Assembly (NCBI GenBank): GCA_965200835.1
Contig: OZ241390.1
Span: forward strand, 496,001 to 560,000
Source: JAPPFW01 sp965200835
GTDB taxonomy: Bacteria > Actinomycetota > Acidimicrobiia > Spongiisociales > Spongiisociaceae
Direction of reading: 5' to 3'
Length of the DNA stretch: 64,000 bases
Part shown: positions 54,422 to 63,205 of the stretch, piece by piece
Position numbering within the stretch: the first letter of the stretch is position 1
Layout of the letters: each line of letters starts with the position of its first letter
Translations under genes and position numbers: made by a program
The notes under the pieces: generated by a model
Database searches by the model: none
Told to the model about the DNA's origin: nothing
What the model saw: the letters and a program-made list of their open reading frames with translations, nothing else

Positions 54422-55708
54422 GTGCCAGCTGCCCGCCGGGTACCCTTCAGCGACCCAGCCGGCCCGTTGATCGCGACCTGTGGAGCACCCGACATCGACC
54501 AAGCGCCTGAACCAGCACCGACCGGAACCACTCGTCACCGCCGAGCGGGCCTTTCCATCGTGCTGGCTTCGGGGATGGCGCTGTGCATGGTTCCCGGTCC
54601 CGTCATCGGGGTGCTCTCCCGCTTTCTGATCGACGATCTCGGTCTCACCAGGACAGAGATCGGCGCAGTGGCCACCGGCCACGCGTTCGTGATCATGGCC
54701 GTCAGCCTTCCCCTCGGCTACCTGACCGACCGGATCGGCGGACGGTGGATGCTGGTGTTGATGCTCGGTTTCGTATTCCTCGGGCTGATGACCATGTCCT
54801 GGTCGTGGGGCCTCTGGTCCCTGTTCGTGTTCGCCGGCATCGCCGGGGTACCGGCCGGTGGCGGCAACTCGGCCACCAACACCATCATCGTGGAGAACGT
54901 ACCGCCCGGATCCCGAGGATGGATCACCGGTATCAAGCAGTCGGGTGTCCAGATGGGAGTGTTCGCCGCCGGCGCCACCCTACCTGCGCTCGCGGGAGCG
55001 CTCGGATGGCGTCCCACCCTGGCGCTGTCATCCCTAGTCGCTCTGGTGGCCATCGGGATCACCCTCTGGGTGGTGCCAGCCGGAAGGCCCCGGCAGAAAG
55101 TGAAGGAGGACGGCGAGCCAGCAGGTCCGATTCCTCGGGCAGTCTGGTGGATCTCCGCGTACGGCGTGACCATGGGCATCGGGGTGGCCGTCTACAGCGC
55201 ATTCCTGCCTCTATATGGACAGGAACGATTGGGCTTCAGCGTGGGCCTGGGCGGAATGGTGCTAGCAGTCTCGGGCGGAGTAGGGGTGGTCTCCCGGATG
55301 GTGTGGGGGCGCATTGCGGAACGGGCCGGAGACCCGGTCAAACCACTCATGTATGTCGGGCTATTCGGCCTGCTATCGCTGATCTTGGTCTGGATGGCCT
55401 CCCACACTTTCGGCGCCCTCATCTGGGTGGGGGCCGTGATGCTCGGAATCGGGCCCGCCTCCTGGATGTCGGTGGGAATGTTCGCGGCCATCAGCATGGT
55501 GGGACCGAAACGCACCGGGAGTGGAACGGCCATGATCATGCTCGGGTTCGGTCTCGGTCTCACCATCGGACCGGTCATTTTCGGATGGGCTGTCGACACC
55601 ACCGGTGGCTACGACCTACCGATGGCTGGCACGCTGGTGAACTTCCTGCTGGCAATACTGTTGATGGGCGTCTGGAGAATCCACAATTCCCGTCAGCAGC
55701 TTTCGTGA
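54422..55708 (+). CDS. MFS transporter
   Basis: Major facilitator permease of 428 residues with 12 predicted membrane segments after a polar N-terminus of about 40 residues. The loop 2-3 motif LGYLTDRIGGR near 98-108 is the MFS signature. GTG 54422 is preceded by GAGGAG at 7-base spacing. Overall character recalls the NNP/OFA-like carboxylate carriers, but substrate cannot be stated. It lies 194 bases before the lipoyl-domain operon and may import the compound that operon oxidises. Confidence 0.9.
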   Translation: MPAARRVPFSDPAGPLIATCGAPDIDQAPEPAPTGTTRHRRAGLSIVLASGMALCMVPGPVIGVLSRFLIDDLGLTRTEIGAVATGHAFVIMAVSLPLGYLTDRIGGRWMLVLMLGFVFLGLMTMSWSWGLWSLFVFAGIAGVPAGGGNSATNTIIVENVPPGSRGWITGIKQSGVQMGVFAAGATLPALAGALGWRPTLALSSLVALVAIGITLWVVPAGRPRQKVKEDGEPAGPIPRAVWWISAYGVTMGIGVAVYSAFLPLYGQERLGFSVGLGGMVLAVSGGVGVVSRMVWGRIAERAGDPVKPLMYVGLFGLLSLILVWMASHTFGALIWVGAVMLGIGPASWMSVGMFAAISMVGPKRTGSGTAMIMLGFGLGLTIGPVIFGWAVDTTGGYDLPMAGTLVNFLLAILLMGVWRIHNSRQQLS

Positions 55709-55902
55709 CCGGGTACGGAGAACGAGCCGGGAACCCGACCGATCAGATGCCAGCACTGGTTATGTCGACATCGAGGACCCGGGCCTGACGCCTGGTTAGG
55801 ATGTCGACCTGAGGGTTCCGACCTGCCAGCAGTGCCTCATAGTTGAAGGTCACCCTTCAACAGCCGGTGTTCGGCTCTCCGTAATCCAGGATCGAGTTGA
55901 CC

Positions 55903-56151
55903 ATGACCCAAGCACAAGACCGAATTCCTCTCACCGTTCCCCAGATGGGGGTGGTGGAGGAAGTGATCGTGATCGAATGGCTGGTGGACCCCGGCTCGGT
56001 AGTCGAGGCTGGCCAGGAAGTGGTGGTGGTGGAGACCGAGAAGGCCGAAGTTGCTCTGGAGGCTCCGGCGGCGGGGACCATCGAAATCACCGCACCGGTC
56101 TCGGACGACGAGGTGGCGGTCGGGGCCATCCTGGCATACGTCATCCGGTGA
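55903..56151 (+). CDS. Free-standing lipoyl/biotinyl carrier domain
   Basis: An 82-residue single biotin/lipoyl-attachment domain. The carrier Lys is K47 in VVVETEKAEVALEAP, the pattern of E2 lipoyl domains, with the symmetric beta-strand halves visible on both sides (VVEEVIVIEWLVDPGSVVEAGQ; SDDEVAVGAILAYV). It has no E1/E3-binding or acyltransferase domain, so it would be reductively acylated by the E1 encoded two genes downstream and must hand the acyl group to another protein. Its stop overlaps the SDR start (GTGA). TTG 55897 is an alternative start. Confidence 0.88.
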   Translation: MTQAQDRIPLTVPQMGVVEEVIVIEWLVDPGSVVEAGQEVVVVETEKAEVALEAPAAGTIEITAPVSDDEVAVGAILAYVIR

Positions 56152-56900
56152 CCCATCCCAGCTTCGGCCTGGCCGGGAAGGTCGCGCTGGTCACGGGTGC
56201 GGCCAGCGGGATAGGCAAGGCGACTGCCCTCGCTCTGGCAGCCTGCGGGGCACAGGTGGTGTGCGTCGACCTCTCCGACCAGGCCAACCAGCAGGTAGCC
56301 GAGCGAGTCGGCGGGATGAGCGTCGCCCTGGACGTCACCGACTCCGAGGGGGTAGAAGAGAAAGTCGGCCGGGTCATGGAGCGGACCGGGCGCATCGACG
56401 TGCTGGTGAACAGCGCCGGTATCGGCGGCCGGGGGCGGGCCAGTGCCTACCCGGACGGCTTGCTGGATAGGGTGATCGAGGTGAACCTCAAAGGCACCTT
56501 CTACATGTGCCGGTCGGTCGGGCAGCGCATGATCGAAGTCGGACGGGGTTCCATCGTCAACCTCGCCTCCATAGGAGGGCTAGTCGCCTTCCCGGGAAGT
56601 GCCGGATACCAGGCCAGCAAGGGAGGGGTGGTGCAGCTGACCAGGTCTCTCGCCGTAGAGTGGGCTCCCTCGGGCGTGCGGGTCAATGCCGTGGCGCCCG
56701 GACACGTGGCAACCGAGCTGGTAAGGAGACAGTGGAAGAAGGAACCTGAGCTCAAGGAGTTTTTCCTGTCCCGCACCCCGATGGGCCGGCTCGCCACCCC
56801 CGAGGACATAGCCGGATCGGTCGTGTTCCTGGCCGGGGAGGCGGCGGCGATGGTGACCGGCCAATTGATCGTGGTCGACGGCGGGTACACCGCCCAATGA
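56148..56900 (+). CDS. SDR-family NAD(P)-dependent oxidoreductase
   Basis: Classical SDR of 250 residues beginning at GTG 56148 inside the lipoyl-domain stop. TGAASGIG is near 18-25, NSAGIGG near 90, the catalytic Ser in NLASIGG near 141 and YQASKGG near 155-161; the C-terminus ends in VVDGGYTAQ. Its stop overlaps the E1 alpha start (ATGA). Sitting inside a thiamine-dependent dehydrogenase operon, it probably makes or reduces a hydroxyketone or 2-oxo compound that E1 uses, as the diol/acetoin dehydrogenases do in acetoin operons. Confidence 0.89.
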   Translation: MTHPSFGLAGKVALVTGAASGIGKATALALAACGAQVVCVDLSDQANQQVAERVGGMSVALDVTDSEGVEEKVGRVMERTGRIDVLVNSAGIGGRGRASAYPDGLLDRVIEVNLKGTFYMCRSVGQRMIEVGRGSIVNLASIGGLVAFPGSAGYQASKGGVVQLTRSLAVEWAPSGVRVNAVAPGHVATELVRRQWKKEPELKEFFLSRTPMGRLATPEDIAGSVVFLAGEAAAMVTGQLIVVDGGYTAQ

Positions 56901-57877
56901 ACTCCCCAGCCGGCATGGGTCCCGAGACGGCCCTCGCCATCCACCGCACCATGGTACGCATTCGCGTGTTCGAATCCCGGGTGGAGGAACTATTCAAGGC
57001 CGGGAAGCTGCCCGGCTTCGTCCACACCTATCTGGGGCAGGAGGCCATCGCAGCGGGGGTGTGTGCGGTCCTGCGCCCGGACGACTACCTGACCTCCACC
57101 CACCGGGGCCACGGCCACTCGATCGCCAAAGGCATCGATCTCGACTCCATCATGGCCGAGCTGTTCGGCAAGGAGACCGGAACCTGCCGGGGTCGGGGAG
57201 GCTCGATGCACGTGGCCGACTTCTCCATCGGGATGCTGGGCGCAAACGGCATCGTAGGAGGGGGGCTCGGCATCGCCGCCGGTGCCGCCTTGTCAGCTCG
57301 CTATCGGGGAACCGATCAGGTCGCGGTGGCCTTCTTCGGGGACGGCGGGATCAACAAGGGAACCTTCCACGAGGCGCTCAACTTCGCCTCCGTCCACCAG
57401 CTAGGCGTCGTGTACGTGTGTGAGAACAACCAGTACGCCCAGTTCACCTCCCGCCTGCGCACCACCTCGGTGGAAGACCTGTCGGTGCGGGCCACTGCCT
57501 ACGGGATGCCGGGCGTGACCCTGGACGGCAACGATGTCGGTGCCGTCTACCAAGCAGCCAGCGAGGCGGTGACCAGGGCCAGGAAGGGTGAAGGACCGAC
57601 CCTCCTCAACCTGGAGACCTACCGGCTGGGAGGCCACTACGTGGGAGATGCAGAAGTGTACCGGGAGGCATCGGAGGTGGACCGGCACAGGCAACTGGAC
57701 CCCATCGTCCGTTGGGAACAGCAGCTGCTCGACCAGGGCCTGCTCACCGGTCCGGAACCCTCCGAGGTGTGGGAACAGGTCCGGGCAGAAGTTTCGGAGG
57801 CGGTCCGGTTCGCGGAGGAGAGCCCCCTCCCCCACCGCAACACCGCCCTCGAGGCCGTATTCACGGGATCCGCCTGA
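56897..57877 (+). CDS. 2-oxoacid/acetoin dehydrogenase E1 component, alpha subunit
   Basis: Thiamine diphosphate-dependent E1 alpha subunit of 326 residues. It has YLGQEAIAAGV near 45, STHRGHGHSIAKG near 67, GRGGSMHVAD near 99 and the thiamine/Mg motif GDGGINKGTFHEALNFA at 148-164, closing with ENNQYA near 176. RGGSMH and the short length point to the acetoin-dehydrogenase (AcoA-like) branch rather than pyruvate dehydrogenase. It is coupled to the SDR gene before it and the beta subunit gene after it (TGATG). Confidence 0.92.
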   Translation: MNSPAGMGPETALAIHRTMVRIRVFESRVEELFKAGKLPGFVHTYLGQEAIAAGVCAVLRPDDYLTSTHRGHGHSIAKGIDLDSIMAELFGKETGTCRGRGGSMHVADFSIGMLGANGIVGGGLGIAAGAALSARYRGTDQVAVAFFGDGGINKGTFHEALNFASVHQLGVVYVCENNQYAQFTSRLRTTSVEDLSVRATAYGMPGVTLDGNDVGAVYQAASEAVTRARKGEGPTLLNLETYRLGGHYVGDAEVYREASEVDRHRQLDPIVRWEQQLLDQGLLTGPEPSEVWEQVRAEVSEAVRFAEESPLPHRNTALEAVFTGSA

Positions 57878-58875
57878 TGTCACCGGCGACCCGTGTTCCC
57901 GTCAGGCGGATGTCCTTCGGCCAAGCGACCGTAGACACCATGCGCATCGCCATGCGGGAGGATCGGCGGGTGATCGTCCTGGGGGAGGACATCAGCTGGG
58001 GCGGCAACTTCGGGCAGTTCCGAGGCCTAGTGGAAGAGTTCGGACCGGATCGGGTTATCGACATGCCCATCTCGGAGGCGATCATCATGGCCGTCAGCGT
58101 CGGGGCGGCGGTGACCGGATTGCGCCCGGTGGCATCGATGAGCTTCGTGGAGTTCACCCTGGGTGCCATGGACGAGATCGTCAACCAGGCCGCCAAGTTT
58201 CGTTACATGTTCGGCGGCCAGGTCTCGGTTCCCCTCGTGCTGAGAGCCTCGGACGGCATCCTCCGGTCGTCGGCAGGCCAGCACTCATCCAGCCTCGAAG
58301 GGCTATTCACCCATCTGCCGGGCCTCAAGGTGGTAGCCCCGTCCAACCCCGCCGATGCCAAGGGTCTGCTGCGCGCCGCCATCGCCGATGACGATCCGGT
58401 GATCTACCTGGAGAACAAGCGGATCACCGCCAAGCGGGGGCCCACTCCCACCGGTGATCACCTGGTCCCCCTAGGCGCCGCAGCACGGCGGAGGAGAGGA
58501 AATGACCTGACCATCGTGAGCTACTCGGCGATGGTGCTGCACGCAGCCACTGCCTGTTCCCGTCTAGCAAAGGAAGGTATCGAAGCTGAGCTGATCGACC
58601 TGCGATCCCTCGTTCCGCTCGATCTAGAAGCGGTAACAGCCTCGGTACGCCGGACCGGCCGGTTGCTGGTGGCCCACGAGGCCTGGACGTTCGGGGGTTT
58701 CAGTGCGGAGCTAGCCTCGTCCGTCACGGCCGAAGCGTTCGACTACCTGCGGGCCGCTCCGGTACGGGTCGGTGCGGCTCATGCCCCCATCCCGTTTAGC
58801 CCGCCCCTGGAGCGGGCGGTGGTGCCGGGCGTCGAAGAGATCGTGGCGGCTGCCCGCCGATTGATGAAGGACTGA
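57877..58875 (+). CDS. 2-oxoacid/acetoin dehydrogenase E1 component, beta subunit
   Basis: E1 beta subunit of 332 residues forming the heterotetramer with the alpha chain. VLGEDISWGGNFGQFRGL near 36, RVIDMPISEAIIMAVSVGAA near 58-77, and a C-terminal transketolase-like domain with DLRSLVPLD near 246 and HEAWTFGG near 268 are typical. The start overlaps the alpha stop by one base. Its own stop directly abuts the convergent bicupin gene. No E2 acyltransferase or lipoamide dehydrogenase gene is found nearby. Confidence 0.92.
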   Translation: MSPATRVPVRRMSFGQATVDTMRIAMREDRRVIVLGEDISWGGNFGQFRGLVEEFGPDRVIDMPISEAIIMAVSVGAAVTGLRPVASMSFVEFTLGAMDEIVNQAAKFRYMFGGQVSVPLVLRASDGILRSSAGQHSSSLEGLFTHLPGLKVVAPSNPADAKGLLRAAIADDDPVIYLENKRITAKRGPTPTGDHLVPLGAAARRRRGNDLTIVSYSAMVLHAATACSRLAKEGIEAELIDLRSLVPLDLEAVTASVRRTGRLLVAHEAWTFGGFSAELASSVTAEAFDYLRAAPVRVGAAHAPIPFSPPLERAVVPGVEEIVAAARRLMKD

Positions 58876-59661
58876 TCACAGGTCGGAGCCCTCGTCTGCA
58901 ACCCACGTCACCGTGCGCGGACCCAGCATCCTATGGAAGGTGAGCGACCGTTCGGAATGGGATCCGGGACCGGCGTGGAGCCGATCCGCCAGGCGAAAGG
59001 TGTAGCTACCGGGTCCGCACCTATGCTCGACCCCCGGCGGCTCGCCATCATGCAGCTCACCGGAATAGGCACCCGGCCGTTCGGTGACCGTCAGCTCCCC
59101 TTCCAGCACGAACACCTCCTCCGGTGAGGGGTGGAAGTGCCAGGGCCCATCGTCATTGGCCCAGGCCCACCCCGCCGACAACCACACGGCTCCGTTAGGA
59201 CCGTCCGCCAGCGGCCGGACATATCGGCCCGAGAGCTCCGGTACTGCTGCCCAGGGGGAGGTGGTGGGCTGGCCGATCAGCGGATCGGACAGTGGTCCCC
59301 CTGCCGAGGTGTCATAACGCACCGGCGCCGAGGTCATCACCAGGGCCACCGTCGGGGCATGAGCCCTGATCCCTCCGATTACCTGCCCAGCCTTGACCGC
59401 CCCATAGCCGTACTGTTCGATTCGCTCGCCCGCCACCGTCACGCTTCCCTCGATCAGGAACAGCTCGACATCGGCCGTGAATGCGCCTGCCACGCCCGAC
59501 CCCCAGCCCGCCGGGATCCGGGCCAGCCTGGTGGCCGGTCCGGACAGGTCCTTGGACAGAATTCGCGCCTCCATCCGTCCCTCGCATCCGGCGATGGTCA
59601 TGGCGCGACTCGGCAGATCGCTCTCGGTAATGGCCCGCAACGATCCGTGCCGGCGATCCAC
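58876..59661 (-). CDS. Two-domain cupin protein (DUF4437-like)
   Basis: A bicupin of 261 residues. The first half (AGWGSGVAGAFTADVELFLIEGSV at about residues 48-71) and the second half (WHFHPSPEEVFVLEGELTV near 180) each form a cupin barrel; only the second has the full His-His-Glu metal set. Function is unknown; metal-dependent isomerase or dioxygenase activity is possible. GTG 59661 was chosen because the conserved family N-terminus lies just after it and the Fur gene ends 14 bases before. Co-direction with Fur suggests one transcript. Confidence 0.8.
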   Translation of the reverse strand: MDRRHGSLRAITESDLPSRAMTIAGCEGRMEARILSKDLSGPATRLARIPAGWGSGVAGAFTADVELFLIEGSVTVAGERIEQYGYGAVKAGQVIGGIRAHAPTVALVMTSAPVRYDTSAGGPLSDPLIGQPTTSPWAAVPELSGRYVRPLADGPNGAVWLSAGWAWANDDGPWHFHPSPEEVFVLEGELTVTERPGAYSGELHDGEPPGVEHRCGPGSYTFRLADRLHAGPGSHSERSLTFHRMLGPRTVTWVADEGSDL

Positions 59662-59675
59662 CAGAGCGGGGTCGA

Positions 59676-60176
59676 TCAGCTCGCTCCTACCACTCCACTT
59701 GCCGCCGGCACCGGCCCGGACCCGTCCGCAGAGCCATCCGATGGGACACAATCACGGCAGTATCCGAGATAGGCGAAGTGATGGGTGCCGGGTTGGAACC
59801 CGTACTTGTCCCGGAGCAGGTCATAGAGGGGCAAAAAGTCAGATTCGGGAACTTCGATGGTCGTGCGGCACCCCTCGCATACCAGATGCTTATGCCCGTG
59901 GTCGAGGGTGACATGCCACATGCTCGGTTGCCCCACCCCCAACCGGATGAGATGGACGATCCCGATCCGGGCCAGCTCGTCCAGCGTCCGGTAGACGGTC
60001 GAGGCATCCACCTGCCCCGCCGCTTCCGACACCCGTTCAGCGATCATCGAGGCACTCAGCAGAGTCCCGTCGCTGCTGGCCAGGACCCCGCAGATCACCC
60101 GCCTGGTGAGGGTGAGGCGTAATCCGGCCGCTTTGATGCGCTCGGTCAGCAGCTCCTGGGACAGATGGTGGGCCAT
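59676..60176 (-). CDS. Fur-family metalloregulator
   Basis: Fur/Zur-type repressor of 166 residues from ATG 60176. The winged helix is at about residues 10-80 (GLRLTLTRRVICGVL; DASTVYRTLDELARIGIVH), followed by the metal-binding dimer domain with HGHKHLVCEGCRTTIEV near 93 and a second CxxC (YCRDC) near 145. Iron, zinc or peroxide as the signal cannot be told apart from these motifs. A longer in-frame reading to 60287 lacks family similarity. It stands between the bicupin and the Ccm operon and may link heme or metal supply to them. Confidence 0.9.
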   Translation of the reverse strand: MAHHLSQELLTERIKAAGLRLTLTRRVICGVLASSDGTLLSASMIAERVSEAAGQVDASTVYRTLDELARIGIVHLIRLGVGQPSMWHVTLDHGHKHLVCEGCRTTIEVPESDFLPLYDLLRDKYGFQPGTHHFAYLGYCRDCVPSDGSADGSGPVPAASGVVGAS

Positions 60177-60307
60177 TGGTGCTGATCCTACTTGCCGGCG
60201 TTCCTTGTCCCCCGCGAGCGGCGTAACCGACCACTTGTCTGGTGCCCAGCCCCTGTACGTGTCTGACCATCCCGCTGGAGGGCTCACCGGTCACCTCGAC
60301 CACTCCG

Positions 60308-60433
60308 TCAGTCCGACCGCCCACCGGAGAAGAACCTCTTGCGGAGTGCCGTCCAGGCACCCATTAGAACAACGGTCAGGACAGCGGCTGTGAACAGCAC
60401 GAACAGTATCCAGAAAATGATCCCGACTACCAC
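60308..60433 (-). CDS. Possible 41-residue single-pass membrane peptide
   Basis: GTG 60433 opens a 41-codon frame: one long hydrophobic segment (VVVGIIFWILFVLFTAAVLT, residues 1-20, continuing for about 8 more) then a basic tail ALRKRFFSGGRSD. This is the shape of a real small membrane protein, too regular for a chance frame. It is divergent from ccmA and lies 130 bases upstream of the fur gene on the same strand. The size recalls CcmD-type or cytochrome-associated peptides, but no family is recognised. Confidence 0.5.
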   Translation of the reverse strand: MVVGIIFWILFVLFTAAVLTVVLMGAWTALRKRFFSGGRSD

Positions 60434-60499
60434 CTTCGCCTAACCCTCCCACCTCGGACGTGGCAAGTACGTTATCGTATCCGCTCTACACTCGGACTC

Positions 60500-61150
60500 G
60501 TGGGCCATCCTGCGCTCGTCAGCTTCTCCAAGGTCGGGTTCGCCACCTCGGGTTCGGTCATCCTGGAGGGGGTGGACTTGACCATCGAGTCGGGCGAGGT
60601 GGTGGGGGTCGCCGGACCCAACGGTGCCGGAAAGACCACCCTGCTACGTCTGCTGGCCACCTTGCACCGGCCCACCTCCGGCCGCGGCACGGTGCTGGGA
60701 ACCGGCTGGACCGACGGTCCCGAAGCCCTGGCCTCCACCCGCCGGCAGATCGCCCTGGTAGGCCACTATCCGGCCGTCTGGCCCGAGCTGACCCTGCGGC
60801 AGAACGTCGAGCTGGTGGCCCGTTTGCGAGGGAGCCCGCCGATAGGCGATCCGTTGCGTACCGTCGGCCTGGAGGCGGTCGCCGGATGGAAAGCCTCCCA
60901 TACCTCCCTCGGGATGCAACGACGGGTGGAACTGGCCCGATTGCTCACCTGGACTCCCCGCCTGTTACTCCTCGACGAGCCCCACGCCGGACTGGATGAA
61001 GCCACCATCCCGCTAGTGGATGAGCTGGTGACCCGAGTGGCCAGCGCGGGCGGGGCAGCCGTCCTGGTGTCACACGACCAGGAACGAACCGCCCCGCTGG
61101 TCACCCGACGCCTGCTCGTCCGGGCCGGAACCGTAAGGGAGCAGAAGTGA
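60500..61150 (+). CDS. ccmA: Heme exporter ATP-binding protein CcmA
   Basis: ATPase of the CcmABCD complex that releases holo-CcmE in cytochrome c maturation System I. The 216 residues show Walker A GPNGAGKTT near 39, the CcmA-type signature TSLGMQRRVELARLL near 135 in place of LSGGQ, and LLLDEPHAGLD near 155. The GTG start at 60500 is the first good one after the divergent small peptide. It overlaps ccmB by four bases (GTGA). First gene of the visible ccm operon. Confidence 0.9.
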   Translation: MGHPALVSFSKVGFATSGSVILEGVDLTIESGEVVGVAGPNGAGKTTLLRLLATLHRPTSGRGTVLGTGWTDGPEALASTRRQIALVGHYPAVWPELTLRQNVELVARLRGSPPIGDPLRTVGLEAVAGWKASHTSLGMQRRVELARLLTWTPRLLLLDEPHAGLDEATIPLVDELVTRVASAGGAAVLVSHDQERTAPLVTRRLLVRAGTVREQK

Positions 61151-61827
61151 AGCCTCCCGGATTCTGGGGTCAGGCGGGCTGGGTGATCCGCAAGGATCTG
61201 CAGGTGGAATGGAAGGGGGGCGAGACCCTGTGGATGGCTATTCCGTTCATGGTGCTGGCGCTGCTGCTGGCCCCCCTCGCGATCGGAACCGATCATGCGC
61301 TGCTCAGCCGGACCGGTCCCGGCATCCTCTGGTTGGTGATCCTGCTGTTCGGTATGACGGTGACCCTGCGGCCCTCCACCACATCCACCCGCCCGGTCCG
61401 CGATCTAATGACCCTCAGCGGTCTCGATCCGGGTGCCGCCTTTCTGGGCGGAGGCCTGGCATCGACCATCCTGCTGTTCTCCCTCATCGTCGTGTTGACC
61501 CCGGTGATGATCGTGCTCTACGGGCCGGAAGGAAGGCCTGAATGGGGATCCCTGGTGGCGCTGGCCGGAGCAGGCAGCCTCGCCCTAGGATTGCTGGGAA
61601 CCCTGATCCGCTCGCTCGTGACCGGGCTGAGGGCCAGGACATCACTGGGTCCGTTGCTCGCTATCCCGCCCGCCCTGCCCGTGCTGCTGGCGACCACTCG
61701 GGGAACGGAACTGGCCATCTCACAACGGAGTAGTATCACCTGGCTACTCGTGCTGGTAGCGATGGACCTGGCCCTGATGGCGGTCGGCTTGCTACTGGCC
61801 GGTCGGCTGCACGACACCATCGGGTGA
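61147..61827 (+). CDS. ccmB: Heme exporter membrane protein CcmB
   Basis: Membrane partner of CcmA; 226 residues with six hydrophobic segments. The N-terminus WVIRKDLQVEWKGGETLW near 12-29, with the CcmB-type dipolar start, and the LRPSTTSTRPVRDLMTLSGLDP-like region near 72 fit the family. The GTG start lies inside the ccmA stop. It is 52 bases or so before ccmC. Confidence 0.9.
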   Translation: MKPPGFWGQAGWVIRKDLQVEWKGGETLWMAIPFMVLALLLAPLAIGTDHALLSRTGPGILWLVILLFGMTVTLRPSTTSTRPVRDLMTLSGLDPGAAFLGGGLASTILLFSLIVVLTPVMIVLYGPEGRPEWGSLVALAGAGSLALGLLGTLIRSLVTGLRARTSLGPLLAIPPALPVLLATTRGTELAISQRSSITWLLVLVAMDLALMAVGLLLAGRLHDTIG

Positions 61828-61879
61828 CAAAGAACATGGCGTACGGATCCCCTCCAACAGCCCAAGAAACCGCGTCTGC

Positions 61880-62674
61880 GTGGGCACAGCACCAGGCGCT
61901 CCCCTGCCCATGAAACCAGTGGCGCGAGACCGCGACCCGACTGCCCTCCTGCCTAGGGGAACCGGCGTGTTGGGTGTGGGAAGCATGGCATTGCTGGCCA
62001 CCGCCGTCTACTTCTCGGTCACCGCACCCGCCGAAGCCACCCAGAGGGAGGCGGCCCGGCTGCTATTCGTCCACGTTCCGGCCGTGATCACCGCCTACCT
62101 GGCGCTGGGGATCGGGCTCCTGAGCGCCATCTGGTACCTGATCCGTCGCTCGCCCACCCCGGACCTGGTCTCGGCGTCCGCCATCGAGATCGGGGTGCTG
62201 TTCACCGGCTTGACGCTGGTGACCGGCATGATCTGGGGCCGGGCTGTATGGGGACTGTGGTGGGACTGGAACGACGCTCGCATGATCTCCACCGCCGTCC
62301 TGTTCTTCTTCTACGTCGGCTATCTGGCCCTGAGACGGTCCATCGACGACCCTTCGGTACGGGCGGTGCGCTGCGCCGTCCTGGGGATCGTCGCCTTCGT
62401 GCAGGTTCCGATCGTGCACTACTCGGTGCTCTGGTTTCGCACCCTCCATCAGGGACCAACCCTCATCCGGCCCGACCTGGCCAACGCCACCATCGACTCC
62501 GAGTTCGGCACGCCGCTGGGCCTGGCGATCCTGGCATTCACGGTCCTGTTCGCCTTCCTGCTGGCCACCCGCCTAGGCCTGGCCCGGGCGGAGGCCAGGG
62601 CTGCCGACCTGTCTCTCCGGAAGCGGCCGGTCGGGGGGAGCGTGGCGGCGCCCCGGCTGGAAAGTGGATCCTGA
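61880..62674 (+). CDS. ccmC: Heme handling membrane protein CcmC
   Basis: Member of the heme-handling protein family that loads heme onto CcmE; 264 residues with six membrane segments. The tryptophan-rich WWD motif WGLWWDWNDARM lies near 118-129 and is flanked by His in FVHVP near 64 and VHYSVLW near 176, the usual axial ligands. GTG 61880 or ATG 61910 may start it; both keep the whole membrane domain. A small CcmD-like frame starts 7 bases after its stop. Confidence 0.92.
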   Translation: MGTAPGAPLPMKPVARDRDPTALLPRGTGVLGVGSMALLATAVYFSVTAPAEATQREAARLLFVHVPAVITAYLALGIGLLSAIWYLIRRSPTPDLVSASAIEIGVLFTGLTLVTGMIWGRAVWGLWWDWNDARMISTAVLFFFYVGYLALRRSIDDPSVRAVRCAVLGIVAFVQVPIVHYSVLWFRTLHQGPTLIRPDLANATIDSEFGTPLGLAILAFTVLFAFLLATRLGLARAEARAADLSLRKRPVGGSVAAPRLESGS

Positions 62675-62681
62675 CCTCGGC

Positions 62682-62789
62682 ATGGTGATCCTCGGCTACC
62701 TCATCACTTATGGAGGAATCGCGCTGTACCTGGGATGGCTGGTGCTGCGGATCGGTTCCCTGCGCCGTTCGGGGCTGCCGAGGAGATGA
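62682..62789 (+). CDS. ccmD: CcmD-like small membrane protein, 35 residues
   Basis: ATG 62682 opens a 35-codon frame with one membrane segment (MVILGYLITYGGIALYLGWL) and a basic C-terminus ending RRSGLPRR. Size, position between ccmC and ccmE, and the ATGA overlap with the ccmE start match CcmD, which holds CcmE in the complex. Easily missed because of its length. Confidence 0.78.
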   Translation: MVILGYLITYGGIALYLGWLVLRIGSLRRSGLPRR

Positions 62790-63205
62790 CCAACCGGCGG
62801 CTGGCGGTGGCCGCACTTGCCGGGGCGGCGATCGTGATTTCCATCCTGGTGTGGGGAAACCTCCGCGACAATCTGGTCTACTACCTGACCCCGACCGAGG
62901 CGGTGGATCAGCGCTCCGAATATGGGTCCGGTGAACGGTTCCGCCTGGGAGGCCTGGTGGAGGCAGAGGGGATCGAGGAGACCGAATCCGAGGTCCGCTT
63001 CGCAGTAGGTGACGGAGCTACCTCGGTGGTGGTCGTCCACTCCGGTGCCCCTCCCCAGCTGTTCCGAGATGGAGTCGGGGTGGTGGTAGAGGGAGCCTGG
63101 CAGGGTGACCGGTTCCACTCCGATGTGATGATCATCAACCACGACGAGCAGTACCGGGCACCCGACGGCGAGGGCGTCTACGAGGTTCCCACCGGCGGAC
63201 CATGA
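62786..63205 (+). CDS. ccmE: Cytochrome c maturation protein CcmE (heme chaperone)
   Basis: Membrane-anchored periplasmic heme chaperone of 139 residues. One N-terminal membrane segment (about 7-23) is followed by the OB-fold: RLGGLVEAEG near 53, VVVVHSGAPPQLFRDG near 81 and VVVEGAW near 99. The covalent heme site is H119 in NHDEQYRAP, with Tyr123 conserved, so this is a His-type CcmE. Start and stop both overlap neighbours (ATGA). Confidence 0.93.
   Translation: MTNRRLAVAALAGAAIVISILVWGNLRDNLVYYLTPTEAVDQRSEYGSGERFRLGGLVEAEGIEETESEVRFAVGDGATSVVVVHSGAPPQLFRDGVGVVVEGAWQGDRFHSDVMIINHDEQYRAPDGEGVYEVPTGGP

Noticed and set aside
61836..61913. 25-codon frame ending in an ATGA overlap with the second ccmC start
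   Set aside because: Composition is not distinctive, and the overlap alone is too common by chance in GC-rich DNA.
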